A stretch of 64,000 nt of DNA, taken from positions 27,084-91,083 of the forward strand of contig NZ_FORF01000003.1 of assembly GCF_900113935.1 (NCBI RefSeq), written 5' to 3'. The stretch is from Aquamicrobium aerolatum DSM 21857 (GTDB lineage Bacteria > Pseudomonadota > Alphaproteobacteria > Rhizobiales > Rhizobiaceae). Of this stretch, positions 23,560-32,554 are shown piece by piece. The notes below the pieces were generated by a model, which was given only the letters and a program-made list of their open reading frames with translations, made no database searches and was not told the DNA's origin. The first letter of the stretch is position 1, and each line of letters opens with the position of its first letter. Both the position numbers and the translations under genes were made by a program.

Positions 23560-23656
23560 TTTCCGCGGTTTCGTTGAATCGCGGATTTGCTCCGACTCTT
23601 TGTTTTACGCAATTCCGACCGCAAAACCGCTTCGCACTTTTTGCTGGAATTGCTCC
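23560..23656 (-). repeat. Interspersed palindromic repeat, family B, copy 1
   Basis: Read on the minus strand it contains GTGCGAAGCGGTTTTGCG, preceded by GGAGCAATTCCAGCAAAAA and followed by a second GGAGCAAAT arm. This matches the copy at 55124-55226 over most of its length. It lies between mltB-like and argG, just before the terminator. Confidence 0.8.
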
Positions 23657-23663
23657 AAGCCAA

Positions 23664-23699
23664 AAAAAGGCCCGGTCGCTTTCGCTACCGGGCCTTTTT
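23664..23699. terminator. Bidirectional terminator between the lytic transglycosylase gene and argG
   Basis: The stem AAAAAGGCCCGGT / ACCGGGCCTTTTT encloses a ten-base loop, with A- and T-runs on both sides. It serves both converging genes. Confidence 0.88.
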
Positions 23700-23717
23700 C
23701 ATTGAGGTTTAACGAGA

Positions 23718-24941
23718 TCAGCTGTTGCGCTTGCGCGCGGCCAGCGTGCGCAGACGCAGCGCGTTGAGGCGGATGAAGCCTTCGGCGTCCTTCTGGTCGT
23801 AGGCGCCACGGTCGTCCTCGAAGGTGACCAGCGCGTCCGAATAGAGCGACTTGGGCGAACGGCGGCCGGTGACGATGACATTGCCCTTGTAGAGCGTCAG
23901 GCGCACGTCGCCTTCGACGTCTGCCTGGCTCTTGTCGATCAGGGCCTGCAGCATTTCGCGCTCCGGCGAGAACCAGAAGCCGTTATATATCAGCTCGGCA
24001 TAGCGCGGCATCAGCTCGTCCTTGAGGTGCGCCGCGCCGCGATCCAGCGTGATCGACTCGATGGCGCGGTGTGCCTGCAGCAGGATCGTGCCGCCGGGGG
24101 TCTCGTAGACGCCGCGCGACTTCATGCCGACGAAGCGGTTTTCGACCAGATCGAGACGACCGATGCCATTGTCGCGGCCAAGATCGTTGAGCGCCTTGAG
24201 CAGCGTTGCCGGCGACAATTCCTTGCCGTTGAGGGCAACCGGGTCACCGTTCTTGAAGGTGAGGGTGATTTCGGTCGGCGTGTCGGGTGCGTCCATCGGC
24301 GACACCGAGCGCATGTGGACATATTCCGGCGGCGCCATCCACGGATCTTCCAGCACCTTGCCCTCGGAGGACGAGTGCAAGAGGTTGGCGTCGACGGAGA
24401 ACGGAGCCTCGCCCTGCTTGTCCTTGGCGACCGGGATCTGGTGCTGTTCGGCAAAGTTGATCAGGTCGGTACGCGACTTGAAGGTCCAGTCGCGCCAGGG
24501 TGCGATCACCTTGATGTCGGGGTTGAGGGCGTAAGCCGACAGCTCGAAACGAACCTGGTCGTTGCCCTTGCCGGTCGCGCCGTGCGCGATGGCGTCGGCG
24601 CCGGTCTCTTCGGCGATCTCGACGAGACGCTTGGAGATCAGCGGGCGCGCAATCGAGGTGCCGAGAAGGTACAGGCCCTCATACTGGGCGTTGGCGCGGA
24701 ACATCGGGAAGACGAAGTCGCGGACGAATTCCTCGCGCACGTCCTCGATGTAGATTTCCTTGATGCCGAGCATCTCGGCCTTCTTGCGCGCCGGCTCGAG
24801 TTCTTCACCCTGACCCAGATCTGCCGTGAAGGTCACGACCTCGGCACCCAGCTCGGTCTGGAGCCATTTCAGGATGATGGAGGTATCGAGGCCGCCGGAA
24901 TAGGCCAGCACCACCTTCTTGACGTCTTTCCACTTGGACAT
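23718..24941 (-). CDS. argG: Argininosuccinate synthase
   Basis: A 407-residue enzyme that joins citrulline and aspartate with ATP in arginine synthesis. The ATP pyrophosphatase P-loop AYSGGLDTS is at residues 13-21. Other signatures are [19 protein letters not shown] [15 protein letters not shown] and [19 protein letters not shown]. Start MSKWKDV was chosen as the family start; the frame is open nine codons further upstream. Monocistronic, with argH not nearby. Confidence 0.96.
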   Translation of the reverse strand: MSKWKDVKKVVLAYSGGLDTSIILKWLQTELGAEVVTFTADLGQGEELEPARKKAEMLGIKEIYIEDVREEFVRDFVFPMFRANAQYEGLYLLGTSIARPLISKRLVEIAEETGADAIAHGATGKGNDQVRFELSAYALNPDIKVIAPWRDWTFKSRTDLINFAEQHQIPVAKDKQGEAPFSVDANLLHSSSEGKVLEDPWMAPPEYVHMRSVSPMDAPDTPTEITLTFKNGDPVALNGKELSPATLLKALNDLGRDNGIGRLDLVENRFVGMKSRGVYETPGGTILLQAHRAIESITLDRGAAHLKDELMPRYAELIYNGFWFSPEREMLQALIDKSQADVEGDVRLTLYKGNVIVTGRRSPKSLYSDALVTFEDDRGAYDQKDAEGFIRLNALRLRTLAARKRNS

Positions 24942-25133
24942 GTCGCACCCGGTGTTGTGTCGGGACACGCGGTCCCGTTTCTGAAAGGATTGGGCGCACT
25001 TTTAGCAGGAATGCGGTGACGGGCAAGGCCGCAAGCTGTCACTGCTCATTGGATTGTGAAAGGCCGCAATCTTGTCGCATGCCATATGGTAGCTAGACTT
25101 TCACACCTGATTCTGCGCTGCGGGGAGAAATGC

Positions 25134-26126
25134 GTGCGCGACACATTGCCTGAAGCCGGACGATCCAAAGTCATGACAGCGCGTGCCCTGATACACGGTG
25201 CCTTTCTGGCTGCCACTGCAGCAGCGGTGGCCACGCCGGTTTTTGCCCAGAGCGGCGAGCGCTGGCAGCCACATCAGACAGAAGCGCAGGCGACTGTGCC
25301 GACACCGCGTGCGAGCGGACCCGTCACCGGCCTGACCCTGAGCTGCGCCGCACAGCGCTGGGTTCTGATGTTCGAGATGGAAGGCGACACGGTGCTGAAA
25401 GAGGCAACGCTGACCGTGGATCGCAAACCCTACCGGCTTGCGCCGTTCGAGGGCATGGACAGGAACGCCTTGCGACTTCCGCGTTTGGCACTCGATCCGC
25501 TGAAGACGGCGGTGCGTGCTGAGCTGGCGCTTGACGGCGAGGGCGAAACCGCGTCAACGCGCTTTGCGCTGTCATTACGTGGCTCGCACCGCGCCATCAC
25601 CACGCTTGAGGAGCGCTGCACGCCACGCGATATGTCGGCCTACGACACCGTGACCTTGACGCCCTATTCGTCCTATCTGGAACTTGCGCGGTCTCTGCGC
25701 GAAGGCGACATTGCAGCGTTTGAACTGGCAACCGCGTCAAAGCCCCAGCTGACCGCCGCGATGGCGGAGTTTGGCGCGGGCAGGCGTGTCCTGTTCACGC
25801 GGCTATGCGGCTCGTCATGGTATTTTGGCCGCTCCGGCTGCAACCTCACCGGATTTGCTTTCGATGCCTCGGCAGACAGAAAACCGGACGATACTTACGA
25901 GACGCAATGGCGGGTCGTCTACGATACCGAAAACGCACGCATCCATACCGATCCCAAAGCGGGCCAGGATGGCTGGCACGATCTGGTGACGCTGCCAGTC
26001 GCTGGTGGCGGCGAAGGCAGTGTCTGGCGCTGGAACGGCAAGCGTTATGTCCGTCATGCGACGCTTGCCGACGAGGACGAAACATTGTCCGGATCTTCGC
26101 TGGAACTGCGCCCGACGCGCGATTGA
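25134..26126 (+). CDS. Secreted protein of unknown function
   Basis: About 330 residues with a signal peptide (LIHGAFLAATAAAVATPVFAQS). The mature part is predicted mostly beta and has four cysteines (SCAAQ, ERCTP, RLCGSS, SGCNL), so disulfides are possible. I do not recognise a named domain. A GTG at 25134 follows GGGGAG at good spacing. An ATG at 25173 would give a tidier signal peptide. The gene stands alone between divergent argG and the LysE gene. A periplasmic or surface role is all that can be inferred. Confidence 0.7.
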   Translation: MRDTLPEAGRSKVMTARALIHGAFLAATAAAVATPVFAQSGERWQPHQTEAQATVPTPRASGPVTGLTLSCAAQRWVLMFEMEGDTVLKEATLTVDRKPYRLAPFEGMDRNALRLPRLALDPLKTAVRAELALDGEGETASTRFALSLRGSHRAITTLEERCTPRDMSAYDTVTLTPYSSYLELARSLREGDIAAFELATASKPQLTAAMAEFGAGRRVLFTRLCGSSWYFGRSGCNLTGFAFDASADRKPDDTYETQWRVVYDTENARIHTDPKAGQDGWHDLVTLPVAGGGEGSVWRWNGKRYVRHATLADEDETLSGSSLELRPTRD

Positions 26127-26200
26127 CGCGACGTCTTTTGCCTCTCGCGCCCGCCCCAAGGCGGGCGTATAGCTAGGCATCATTTGCGCGAGACCCTGTC

Positions 26201-26854
26201 ATGCACCTGCCTGCCTTCGTTCCGGATTTTTCGACCCTTGCCCAGTTCGCCGTTGCAGTCTTCATCATCGCGATCACGCCCGGCCCCGACATGACGCTGT
26301 TCGTCGGGCGCGCGCTGTCGCAGGGGCGGATGGCGGGCCTTGCCTGCATGGCCGGGGCCATGAGCGGCATTCTGGTTCACACCGCGCTGGTGTCGTTCGG
26401 CCTGTCGGCGCTGATCGTGGCCTCGCCGCAGGCATTCTTCGCGCTCAAGATCTTTGGCGCAGGCTATCTCGTCTGGCTCGCCTTTCAGGCCATCCGCCAC
26501 GGCTCGGCCTTTGCGCCGCAGGCCCAGAATGGCAGCAAGAAGACATCGTTTGCCAGCAATTGGGCGACGGGGCTGGTGGTCAATCTGCTCAACCCGAAGA
26601 TCCTGCTGTTCTTCATGACCTTCCTGCCGCAATTCGTGTCGGCAAGCGATCCCAACGCGCCGCATCAGCTCCTGTTTCTGGGCGTCCTGTTCATCGTGAT
26701 TTCGCTGCCGCTGACCTTGTCGATGGTGCTGGCGGCGGACAGTTTTTCAGGGCTTCTGAAGCGGTCGCCGCGCTTCATGCGCGCGATCGATTATGTGTTC
26801 GCAGGTGTATTTTCCGCTTTCGCGCTGAAGATCCTGATGGCGCAGGCGCGCTGA
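26201..26854 (+). CDS. LysE/RhtB-family amino-acid exporter
   Basis: A 217-residue inner-membrane protein with about six hydrophobic helices. The family signature ITPGPDMTLFVGRALSQGR lies near residues 26-45, and NLLNPKILLFFMTFLPQFV in the middle. These proteins export amino acids or homoserine lactones by proton antiport; the substrate cannot be named from sequence. It converges with the small membrane protein on the minus strand, with a 4 bp gap. Confidence 0.92.
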   Translation: MHLPAFVPDFSTLAQFAVAVFIIAITPGPDMTLFVGRALSQGRMAGLACMAGAMSGILVHTALVSFGLSALIVASPQAFFALKIFGAGYLVWLAFQAIRHGSAFAPQAQNGSKKTSFASNWATGLVVNLLNPKILLFFMTFLPQFVSASDPNAPHQLLFLGVLFIVISLPLTLSMVLAADSFSGLLKRSPRFMRAIDYVFAGVFSAFALKILMAQAR

Positions 26855-26858
26855 AGCC

Positions 26859-27317
26859 TCAGCCTTTGTCGATGGCGCCTTCTATCCACGCGCCCGAGCT
26901 GCGCCCGGCCACCAGCCAGTAGCACAGGCCGCCAACCATTCCGGTCGCGCCGAGCGCCAGTGTAGCGGTGGTTGGGTCTAGGCTGTGGTCGAATTCTGTA
27001 TGAAAGCTGGTGAGCCAGCTTGCCGCCAGCCCGCAGGCTCCACCTGCCAGCGCAAAATAAAGCCAGTCGCGGCGGCCGATAAATTCCGCGATCAAGATGG
27101 CGATCATTGCCGGCAGGAAGCCGATATTGCCCACGATCAGCGCCAGAAATGGCACCGAGACGATGAGCCCGCCAGCGGCGAAGGCCAGTTCCTCGCCGGT
27201 GAAGGGCAGGGCTCCGAGGATCAGCACATGCAAGAACGCGCTTGCGCCGAGCGCAGCGAAGATGAATCCGAAAAGGATCAGGGTCAGCCGTCCGAGATAG
27301 ACGAGCAGCCGGTTCAC
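26859..27317 (-). CDS. Small integral membrane protein coupled to rlmN
   Basis: A 152-residue protein with about four hydrophobic segments ([67 protein letters not shown], then [19 protein letters not shown]). No known domain is recognised. The GTG start at 27317 overlaps the rlmN stop (GTGA), which sets the start and implies translational coupling. Longer upstream frame lies wholly inside rlmN. Function unknown. Confidence 0.8.
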   Translation of the reverse strand: MNRLLVYLGRLTLILFGFIFAALGASAFLHVLILGALPFTGEELAFAAGGLIVSVPFLALIVGNIGFLPAMIAILIAEFIGRRDWLYFALAGGACGLAASWLTSFHTEFDHSLDPTTATLALGATGMVGGLCYWLVAGRSSGAWIEGAIDKG

Positions 27318-28546
27318 GCTTCGCCGTGCCCTGCAATCATCATCGCTTCCAGCGCCAGCCGGTCGCTCTTGCGCATGCGCTCCGATTCTGACTTGAGCTG
27401 GCCACAGGCGGCGAGAATGTCGCGGCCGCGCGGGGTGCGGATCGGCGAGGCGTAGCCGGCCTGGTTGACGTAGTCGGCAAACTTCTCGATCTGCTCCCAG
27501 TCTGAGCACTGATAATTGGTGCCGGGCCACGGATTGAACGGGATCAGGTTGATCTTGGCCGGAATGCCTCTGAGAAGGCGCACCAGTTCCTTGGCGTCGG
27601 CGAGCGAATCGTTGACGTCCTTGAGCATCACATATTCGAAGGTGATGCGGCGCGCATTGGACAGGCCGGGATATTTGCGGCAGGCGTCCATCAGCTGTTC
27701 GAGCGGATATTTCTTGTTGATCGGCACCAGCATGTCGCGCAGATCGTCGCGCACGGCATGCAGCGAGATCGCCAGCATGACGCCGATTTCCTCGCCGGTG
27801 CGGAAGATTTCCGGCACCACGCCCGAGGTCGACAGGGTGATGCGGCGCTTCGACAGCGCCAGCCCGTCGCCATCCGAGGCGATCAACAGCGCCTTCTTGA
27901 CGGCTTCGAAATTATACAGCGGCTCGCCCATGCCCATCATGACGATGTTGGACACCTTGCGCCCTTCGGCCGGCACGATCGCGCCATCGGGCGTATCGGC
28001 ATCTGGAAAATCGCCAAGCCGGTCGCGCGCGGTCATCAACTGGGCAAGGATTTCCTCGGCCGTCAGGTTTCGCACCAGCTTCTGCGTGCCGGTGTGGCAG
28101 AACGAGCAGGTCAGGGTGCAGCCGACCTGGCTCGAAATGCACAGCGTGCCGCGCCCTTCCTCGGGGATGTAGACGGTCTCGATTTCCACCGGACGGCCAG
28201 CGCCGCGCGGCGGGAAACGGAACAGCCATTTGCGGGTGCCGTCATTGGAAATCTGTTCTTCGACCACTTCAGGGCGGGCAACCGTGAAGTGGCGCGCCAG
28301 TTCCGCGCGCAGATCCTTGGAGATGTTGCGCATGTCGGCAAAGTCCGACACGCCGCGCACGTAGAGCCAGTGCCACAGCTGCTGGACGCGCATCTTGCGC
28401 TGGCGCTCGGGCACGCCGGCATCGCCAAGAGCAAGCGCCATTTCCTCGCGCGACATGCCGATCAGCGACGGCTTTTCGGGCGCACGGGCGCTTGCGCCAA
28501 GCATGGCGCGGGTTTCGGGCGAAGTGAGATCAAATGATAGGGTCAT
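27314..28546 (-). CDS. rlmN: 23S rRNA (A2503-C2) / tRNA (A37-C2) methyltransferase RlmN
   Basis: A radical-SAM methyl synthase of 410 residues. The cluster motif is C143-x3-C147-x2-C150 ([12 protein letters not shown]), and the catalytic C-terminal cysteine is about Cys381 in DILAACGQL. The conserved [13 protein letters not shown] and [13 protein letters not shown] segments follow. It methylates A2503 of 23S rRNA and A37 of some tRNAs. It is translationally coupled to the small membrane protein downstream. Confidence 0.96.
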   Translation of the reverse strand: MTLSFDLTSPETRAMLGASARAPEKPSLIGMSREEMALALGDAGVPERQRKMRVQQLWHWLYVRGVSDFADMRNISKDLRAELARHFTVARPEVVEEQISNDGTRKWLFRFPPRGAGRPVEIETVYIPEEGRGTLCISSQVGCTLTCSFCHTGTQKLVRNLTAEEILAQLMTARDRLGDFPDADTPDGAIVPAEGRKVSNIVMMGMGEPLYNFEAVKKALLIASDGDGLALSKRRITLSTSGVVPEIFRTGEEIGVMLAISLHAVRDDLRDMLVPINKKYPLEQLMDACRKYPGLSNARRITFEYVMLKDVNDSLADAKELVRLLRGIPAKINLIPFNPWPGTNYQCSDWEQIEKFADYVNQAGYASPIRTPRGRDILAACGQLKSESERMRKSDRLALEAMMIAGHGEA

Positions 28547-28632
28547 GGCCGCATGATATAGGGGCGGTCGCAGCCGCCTGCCAGTTTTGCCGTGGCCATA
28601 GCAGAAGAACGTCGTTGCGTCACGCGTTTAGC

Positions 28633-28677
28633 GCATGTCTCCCGAAAGTGGGAACCGGTTTCGGGACCAAGACATGC
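28633..28677 (+). repeat. Family A palindromic repeat, short copy 2
   Basis: Arms GCATGTCT / AGACATGC enclose the inner CCCGAAA / TTTCGGG palindrome. The second module of the full element is missing. It lies upstream of rlmN, in a 320-bp gap that otherwise holds only a further copy and a terminator. Confidence 0.88.
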
Positions 28678-28697
28678 GCAAACCCGGTGACTTGAAG

Positions 28698-28742
28698 CGA
28701 TGTCTCCCGAAAGTGGGAACCGGTTTCGGGATAAAGACATGC
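28698..28742 (+). repeat. Family A palindromic repeat, short copy 3
   Basis: A second palindrome in the same orientation, 20 bp after copy 2, again without the second module. Its left outer arm is slightly changed (CGATGTCT). The two copies form a head-to-tail pair, possibly a local duplication. Confidence 0.88.
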
Positions 28743-28815
28743 GCGCATCGGGCGACTTGAAGCTGGTGACGCGAGGCCGAACGCGCGCGATGCTTTCAGA
28801 CCAGCTGCATTGACG

Positions 28816-28841
28816 CAAAAAGGCCGGGGGTTAACCCGGCC
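28816..28841 (-). terminator. Terminator of the IalB-like gene
   Basis: On the minus strand the stem GCCGGGTT / AACCCGGC-like palindrome is followed by TTTTTGCG. It lies 26 bp beyond the stop of the IalB-like gene. Confidence 0.75.
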
Positions 28842-28866
28842 CTCCAGTCGGCGATGTCAGGCCTGC

Positions 28867-29370
28867 TCAGGAACAGGACTGGATCGAATTCAGTGCTGCG
28901 GTGATGCCCTTGAGCGAGAAGGTGTAGCCGGTTGCGTTGCCGCGGCCTGATGTTGCCTGCACTTTCATGTCCGAGCCGCCCCGCATGGCAGCGATCAGCT
29001 GAGGTTCCTCGGCGGCATTTTCGAGCCAAGCCGATTTGCCGCGTGTGAACAGCTGGAAGCTCTTGTCGCCAACGCTGACGCGCACTTTCGAATTCGTCTG
29101 GAAATCGTAGGACGCGATGAACTGCGGCTCATAGGCGCCGTTCTGGCCGGGCTTCTGGCTGACAAAGAAGAAGATGTCGCCATGATCGAGCGACGTCGGC
29201 TGCTTGTCCGTGGGTACGGTCAGAACATAGCAGACCTTTCCTGCGTTCGACGGATAGGAGTAGGTCCCCCATGCGTTGTGCTGGCCGATCTTGGTTGCTG
29301 ACTGCGCCATCACCGGGCTGGCGAAAGCCAGCATGGCAAGGCAGGAGATCGTCGTAATGGTTCCGCGCAT
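28867..29370 (-). CDS. Invasion-associated locus B (IalB)-family exported protein
   Basis: A 167-residue protein with a Sec signal (MRGTITTISCLAMLAFASPVMAQS). The mature part shows a CYVLTVP segment, FFFVSQKP and the C-terminal GRGNATGYTFSLKGITAALNSI, which resembles the YSLKG-type end of IalB proteins. Two cysteines (CYVL and the final CS) could pair. IalB proteins are periplasmic or outer-membrane proteins named for Bartonella invasion but widespread in free-living Rhizobiales. The start chosen puts the signal at residue 1; the frame is open 20 codons further upstream. Confidence 0.75.
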   Translation of the reverse strand: MRGTITTISCLAMLAFASPVMAQSATKIGQHNAWGTYSYPSNAGKVCYVLTVPTDKQPTSLDHGDIFFFVSQKPGQNGAYEPQFIASYDFQTNSKVRVSVGDKSFQLFTRGKSAWLENAAEEPQLIAAMRGGSDMKVQATSGRGNATGYTFSLKGITAALNSIQSCS

Positions 29371-29634
29371 CTTTATAGCGTTATCCCTGTGCGTGTACGG
29401 GTGATCGAAGTGGTCCCGATCTGGTGCCATTCGCTTAATTTTACTTAATCTGGGTTACCAAAGAGTGAACCGTATCCGCATTCGGATTGTTGTCGCCTCG
29501 AAAACCCAGCCCTGCCCATCGGCTTCACGCTTCATTTCAAGCGCGGCACCAATGTGCATGGCGTCCCTCACCCGTTCAAACGGCCAAAGAAGGCGAGAAT
29601 TTGACTGAAATGCGCAAGGCGCGAATGGGGGGCG

Positions 29635-30027
29635 TCAGCTCTGGCGGTCGAGGTCCTTCAGCGCGGCCTTTGCGGCTCTGCGGTGTTCCGGCCGGATATG
29701 GCCCTGAATCGCAGCAATGGCGGCGGTCAGGACGGCCAGATCGTCGGTAAAGCCGAACACAACGAGGAAGTCGGGGATCACGTCGATGGGCATGACGAAA
29801 TAGGCCAGTGCCGCCAGCAGCGTGCCGCGCACCCGCAACGGCGTCTTGCTGTCGAGCGCGGCATAATAGGCCGCGACGACCTCTTCCATGAACGGAATGT
29901 AAGCCGCCGCGCGCTTGAGTGTACGCCAGAAACCCTGGCGCACGCGCTTTTCGCGCCGCGAATCTTCCTTCGCATCGACTGGCTTGAGGATCTGGCTGAT
30001 GCGGGACTGCGGGAGGATCGTGTTCAT
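29635..30027 (-). CDS. YkvA-family (DUF1232) membrane protein
   Basis: A 130-residue protein with a conserved DUF1232 core: a first helix (PLRVRGTLLAALAYFVM), the signature PIDVIPDFLVVFGFTDDLAVL, then an amphipathic C-terminal helix. The N-terminal 35 residues are basic and probably cytoplasmic. Function unknown in the whole family. It is followed by 260 bp without a gene before the IalB-like gene and preceded by a family A repeat. Confidence 0.88.
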   Translation of the reverse strand: MNTILPQSRISQILKPVDAKEDSRREKRVRQGFWRTLKRAAAYIPFMEEVVAAYYAALDSKTPLRVRGTLLAALAYFVMPIDVIPDFLVVFGFTDDLAVLTAAIAAIQGHIRPEHRRAAKAALKDLDRQS

Positions 30028-30081
30028 GGAGAAAAAGATGGGCAGTCCGATTGTTCAGTGCAAGAGGCCGATGACGCGTCT

Positions 30082-30186
30082 AAACCATGTCTCCCGAAAG
30101 TGGGAACCGGTTTCGGGACAAAGACATGCAAAAAACAAGGAGCTAAAGCGCTCGCAGCGAATCTGAAAGATCGCGACGCGCTTTAG
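30082..30186 (+). repeat. Family A palindromic repeat, full-length copy 4
   Basis: Contains the palindrome (CATGTCT, CCCGAAA / TTTCGGG, AGACATG) and the second module CGAATCTGAAAGATCGCGAC plus GCGCTTTAGCGC, as in copy 1 at 2906-3007. Its right end supplies the TAA stop (30183-30185) of the minus-strand phosphatase gene. Confidence 0.88.
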
Positions 30187-30761
30187 CGCGCCATCTCGAC
30201 TTCGCGTCCGCGTCCCATCGAGGCCATCCATTTGGGAAGCTCCGGCTGAACCTTGATCTGATGCGCATAATGGCCGCGCAGGGCGTCGACCAGCCGTCCG
30301 CTGCGCCCCAGCATGTCGTCGGCCATGCCGATCATCACCGAATTCGGCCAGGCCTGCGGACGGATCGCGCGCAGTTCTTCAAACAGCGCCTCTTCGCTGG
30401 CGTCCTCGCGCGCCTGCAACATCAGCGTCACCATCGCAGCGGTCGAGCGCGACACGCCCATATGGCAGTGGACGAGGAGATGGCCCTGTGCGCCCGGTTC
30501 GGCGTCGTTGGCAAGGCTGCTGCCAAAATCCAGGATGCTTTCCATATGCGCGCGTTCCGGCATCACCAGCCCGGCCTGCGGGTCGATGATGTCATGGAAG
30601 CGCAGCGTCGTGCGGTGATGTTCGCCAAAGCTGGAGAACTCAGTCAGTTCGGGACGGTCCGGATCGATCACCGACAGCACATGCGAAACTGCGCGCGGAC
30701 CATGCGAGGGGATCTCGGCAATGCCGCAAATGGTAAGAACGGAGATGGCAGGGGTAATCAT
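30183..30761 (-). CDS. Tyrosine protein phosphatase-like protein
   Basis: A 192-residue cysteine-phosphatase-fold protein. The P-loop is H98-C99-x5-R105 (HCHMGVSRS), and an aspartate-rich RFHDIIDP segment at about 54-61 could carry the general acid. This subgroup is common in Rhizobiales, and its substrate is unknown. The stop codon lies inside a family A repeat, so the last residues may have been remodelled by the repeat. Confidence 0.85.
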   Translation of the reverse strand: MITPAISVLTICGIAEIPSHGPRAVSHVLSVIDPDRPELTEFSSFGEHHRTTLRFHDIIDPQAGLVMPERAHMESILDFGSSLANDAEPGAQGHLLVHCHMGVSRSTAAMVTLMLQAREDASEEALFEELRAIRPQAWPNSVMIGMADDMLGRSGRLVDALRGHYAHQIKVQPELPKWMASMGRGREVEMAR

Positions 30762-30817
30762 TGTCTATCCAGTAATTGCTTCAGAGCCGCGACCTTAGCC
30801 CATCGTCGCCGGTTCTG

Positions 30818-31132
30818 TCAGGTCCGCGAGCTATCGCGCCGGTCAACGATGTCGTCCATGGCCTTTGCCAGCGCAAAATCGAGCTGGGTCAGGCCGCGGG
30901 CGCTGTGCGTCGACAGTCGCACCTCGACCTTGTTGTAGCTGTTGAACCATTCCGGATGATGATCGAGCGTTTCGGCCGCCAGCGCGGCGCGGGTCATGAA
31001 CCCGAAAGCCTCGCTGAAACTTGCGAACTTGTAGGTTTTCACGATGGCGGTCGCGCCATGTTCCAGCGCCCAGCCCTCAAGGAGGGCAAGAGCCTCAGTG
31101 ATCGCCGGTCCGTCGAGGGTGTTGCGCGCCAT
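30818..31132 (-). CDS. phhB: Pterin-4-alpha-carbinolamine dehydratase
   Basis: A 104-residue protein of the PCD/DCoH family. The active-site motif is LDHHPEWFNSYNKVEVRLSTH (EHHPEW-like, with DHHPEW here), followed by GLTQLDFALAKAMD. It dehydrates the carbinolamine formed by aromatic amino-acid hydroxylases. No phenylalanine hydroxylase gene is adjacent. It follows thpR by 3 bp. Confidence 0.92.
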   Translation of the reverse strand: MARNTLDGPAITEALALLEGWALEHGATAIVKTYKFASFSEAFGFMTRAALAAETLDHHPEWFNSYNKVEVRLSTHSARGLTQLDFALAKAMDDIVDRRDSSRT

Positions 31133-31135
31133 CGC

Positions 31136-31732
31136 CTACCTCATCGCCTGGGTCTTGATATAGTCTTCATAGGTCGCCGTGTTGCCCCTTTCGCCGCGTG
31201 CGTCGAGCGGCCAGGTTTCCTCGACCACGTAGGGACCGCCGCCGATCGAATCGCGCGACGACATCAGCACGAAACGGCTGACCTTGAAGGCTTCGGTGGC
31301 GAAATTTCCGCGCGATGACAGATAGTGCGCGAGATCGCCGACGCTGGTGTTGCGCAGCCGCGCCAGCGTCACATGCGGCACGAATTTGCGTGGGTCTGCC
31401 GGCAAGCCGAGGCGCTGGCAGATGCGCTCGATTTCGCCCTGCAACGCGAACAATTCTTCGGAAGGTGCCACCCCCGCATAGATCGAATGTGGTTTCTTGG
31501 AGCCGAACGCTTCCACCCCCGCCAGCTTCAGCGTGAAGGCGGGGCGGCGGATGCGGTCGAGCGCATTGGCGATCTCGTCGGCGACGTGGCCCTCGATGTC
31601 GCCGAAGAAGCGCAGGGTCAGATGATAATTCTCGACATCGACCCAGCGCGCACCCGGAAGGCCACCGCGCAGAAGCGACAGCGACAGCGTGGCATCACGC
31701 GGAATCTCGAGGGCGGTGAAAAGTCGCGGCAT
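31136..31732 (-). CDS. thpR: RNA 2',3'-cyclic phosphodiesterase (2H family)
   Basis: A 198-residue 2H-phosphoesterase with the two active motifs H37-x-T-L (YHLTLRFFG) and H120-x-T-L (PHVTLARL). It opens 2',3'-cyclic phosphates on RNA ends and was formerly called 2'-5' RNA ligase LigT. It is 3 bp upstream of phhB on the same strand. Confidence 0.92.
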   Translation of the reverse strand: MPRLFTALEIPRDATLSLSLLRGGLPGARWVDVENYHLTLRFFGDIEGHVADEIANALDRIRRPAFTLKLAGVEAFGSKKPHSIYAGVAPSEELFALQGEIERICQRLGLPADPRKFVPHVTLARLRNTSVGDLAHYLSSRGNFATEAFKVSRFVLMSSRDSIGGGPYVVEETWPLDARGERGNTATYEDYIKTQAMR

Positions 31733-31834
31733 GGCTACCTCCTCGAATCGACTGCTTTGATCAGCGAAACACCCTTACGACGCAGGGGCAAGCAGTTTTG
31801 TGACAGGCCGGCGCAGCCTGGGGATAGTTTGCGC

Positions 31835-32479
31835 TCACATTCCGCCCGGCCCATCGGCGAGAACCTCTTCGATCAATGGCAGGAAGTTTTCGACCATCCG
31901 ATCCACGCCCGCAGCGTTGGGATGCATGCCGTCTTCCAGCAACAAGGCGCGTTCGGCGGCCACGCCCTCAAGGAAAAAAGGGTAGAGCGGCACGTCATAA
32001 CGGGCCGCCAGTTTCGGGAAGATCGGGTTGAATTGCGCGGCATAATCGGCGCCAAGGTTAGGCGCAGCCACCATTCCGGCCAGAACCACGTCGATGTTGC
32101 GCTGGTTCAGCCGCTCGATCATCGCGGTAAGATTGTCTTCGGTTACCTGCGGCGCGATCCCGCGCAGCATGTCATTGGCGCCGAGTTCGAGGATGACCAT
32201 GTCGGTGTCGTCGGGCACCGACCAGTCGAGCCGCGACAGGCCGCCGGCGCTGGTGTCGCCGGAAACGCCGGCATTGGCGATCACGACATCGTGACCGCGC
32301 GCCTTCAACGCCGCTTCAAGCTTTTCGGGGAATGATTGGCCCGCATCCAGCTGATAGCCCGCCATCAGGCTGTCACCCAAGCCGACGATCCTGACCGGAT
32401 CGGCGAACGCAAACGAGGCTGAGGCGACAAGCGCCACGCCGGCACCAACGAGACCGTTCCAAAATGCTTTGCATGCCAT
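31835..32479 (-). CDS. tesA: Arylesterase / lysophospholipase, GDSL family (TesA-like)
   Basis: A 214-residue exported SGNH hydrolase. The signal peptide spans about residues 1-26 (GAGVALVASASFAFA). Ser37 in GDSLMAG is the nucleophile, GANDML is block III, and the catalytic Asp/His lie in DGMHPNAAG. The start was chosen at the signal peptide; the frame is open far upstream but overlaps the divergent ybbA. Divergence from ybbA-ybbP repeats the E. coli tesA-ybbAP arrangement. Confidence 0.9.
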   Translation of the reverse strand: MACKAFWNGLVGAGVALVASASFAFADPVRIVGLGDSLMAGYQLDAGQSFPEKLEAALKARGHDVVIANAGVSGDTSAGGLSRLDWSVPDDTDMVILELGANDMLRGIAPQVTEDNLTAMIERLNQRNIDVVLAGMVAAPNLGADYAAQFNPIFPKLAARYDVPLYPFFLEGVAAERALLLEDGMHPNAAGVDRMVENFLPLIEEVLADGPGGM

Positions 32480-32554
32480 GCGAATAGCCCCATATGTGAC
32501 CAGCCTGCCGTTTGGGCGCTCGCCCGTCTCTTGCCAATATAGGAAGTCAGCGCC

